Notes under the pieces: generated by a model
The model's input: the letters and a program-made list of their open reading frames with translations, nothing else
The model's database searches: none
What the model was told of the DNA's origin: nothing
In this document: piece after piece, positions 63,890 through 64,000 of the stretch
Layout: the number at the start of each line of letters is the position of its first letter
Numbering within the stretch: position 1 is the first letter of the stretch
Made by a program: the position numbers and the translations under genes
Assembly: GCA_025782575.1 (NCBI GenBank)
Contig: JALGYY010000048.1
Span: 41,663 to 105,662 of the forward strand
Length of the DNA stretch: 64,000 nt
Reading direction: 5' to 3'
DNA from: a bacterium
Lineage (GTDB): Bacteria; Orphanbacterota; Orphanbacteria; Orphanbacterales; Orphanbacteraceae

Positions 63890-64000
63890 GTGTCCTGTCC
63901 CGGCGATAGCTTTACATAATCGCTCGATTTTTTGAAGGATGGAATCGGCTGTGGCAGTCCAGGCGAACGGACGAGATCGGGGATTGTAGTTACGGACGAA
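63887..64000 (-). mobile_element. IS630-type transposase, C-terminal end (continues beyond the window)
   Basis: The last 37 codons read FVRNYNPRSRPFAWTATADS, ILQKIERLCKAIAGTGH and stop. The F-x-x-x-Y-N ... PFxWTATADSI pattern is the usual C-terminus of IS630-family transposases. The presumed inverted terminal repeat begins gtgtcctgtcccgg directly after TA at 63888-63889, matching the TA target preference of this family. Confidence 0.8.

Overview
The window is a low-density stretch of a Gram-negative bacterial chromosome. It is rich in secreted proteins, and a signal peptide or lipobox is visible in many of them. Five large secreted proteins end in a FlgD-like Ig fold followed by a short basic tail (for example KKMVLLR), the type-A C-terminal sorting domain of FCB-group bacteria and related candidate phyla. 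Beta-helix, HAF and dockerin-like repeats, TolB/PD40-linked serine/threonine kinases and PadR regulators fit an environmental lineage such as Candidatus Eisenbacteria, Krumholzibacteriota or Latescibacterota. That assignment is inference; no rRNA or marker gene is present. No tRNA, CRISPR array or prophage was found.

Layout. 0.2-9.1 kb: a frameshifted MddA-like methyltransferase, a dockerin-repeat protein, a small monooxygenase, a kinase-TolB-TPR protein with an in-frame stop, a LysM protein, an SRPBCC protein and a decayed beta-helix gene. 9.2-15.5 kb: a surface-polymer modification cluster (methyltransferase, SGNH-like protein, MBOAT acyltransferase, ATP-grasp ligase), then a VOC protein and a DUF4395-rhodanese. 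15.6-32 kb: a run of minus-strand secreted proteins, including a 1691-residue protein with a CLCA-like zinc-protease motif, two cohesin-like paralogues, two beta-helix proteins and a propeller-like protein. 32.5-46 kb: an SQR-like flavoprotein, a PadR/membrane-protein pair with a perfect operator, a deacetylase/methyltransferase pair, a SpoIID protein, a VOC/PadR pair with tandem operators and a TlpA/outer-membrane-barrel/lipoprotein operon. 46-64 kb: regulators, another kinase, more tailed secreted proteins, small housekeeping genes (HspQ, RRM protein, CPXCG protein, MOSC) and, at the right edge, an IS630-type transposase end interrupting a ParB-like gene.

Two features organise the window. 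First, besides the FlgD-type tail there is a second C-terminal signature, W-G-x-(I/V/L)-K-x-(L/M/F)-F-(R/K), at the end of five otherwise different secreted proteins and two gene remnants. It is encoded with different synonymous codons each time, and beta-helix passengers occur with both tail types. I do not recognise it as a named sorting signal, and it is the best candidate here for an undescribed system. Second, the gaps between genes hold degenerate copies of three or four dispersed repeats. One leads directly into a transposase fragment, so these look like footprints of old insertion sequences.

Many reading frames are broken: frameshifts at about 430, 8.1 kb, 23.5 kb, 28.5 kb, 31.6 kb, 37.3 kb and 48.2 kb, and in-frame stops at 2894, 9020 and 43986. 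Several frameshifts sit in homopolymers, so assembly error and true decay both have to be considered.
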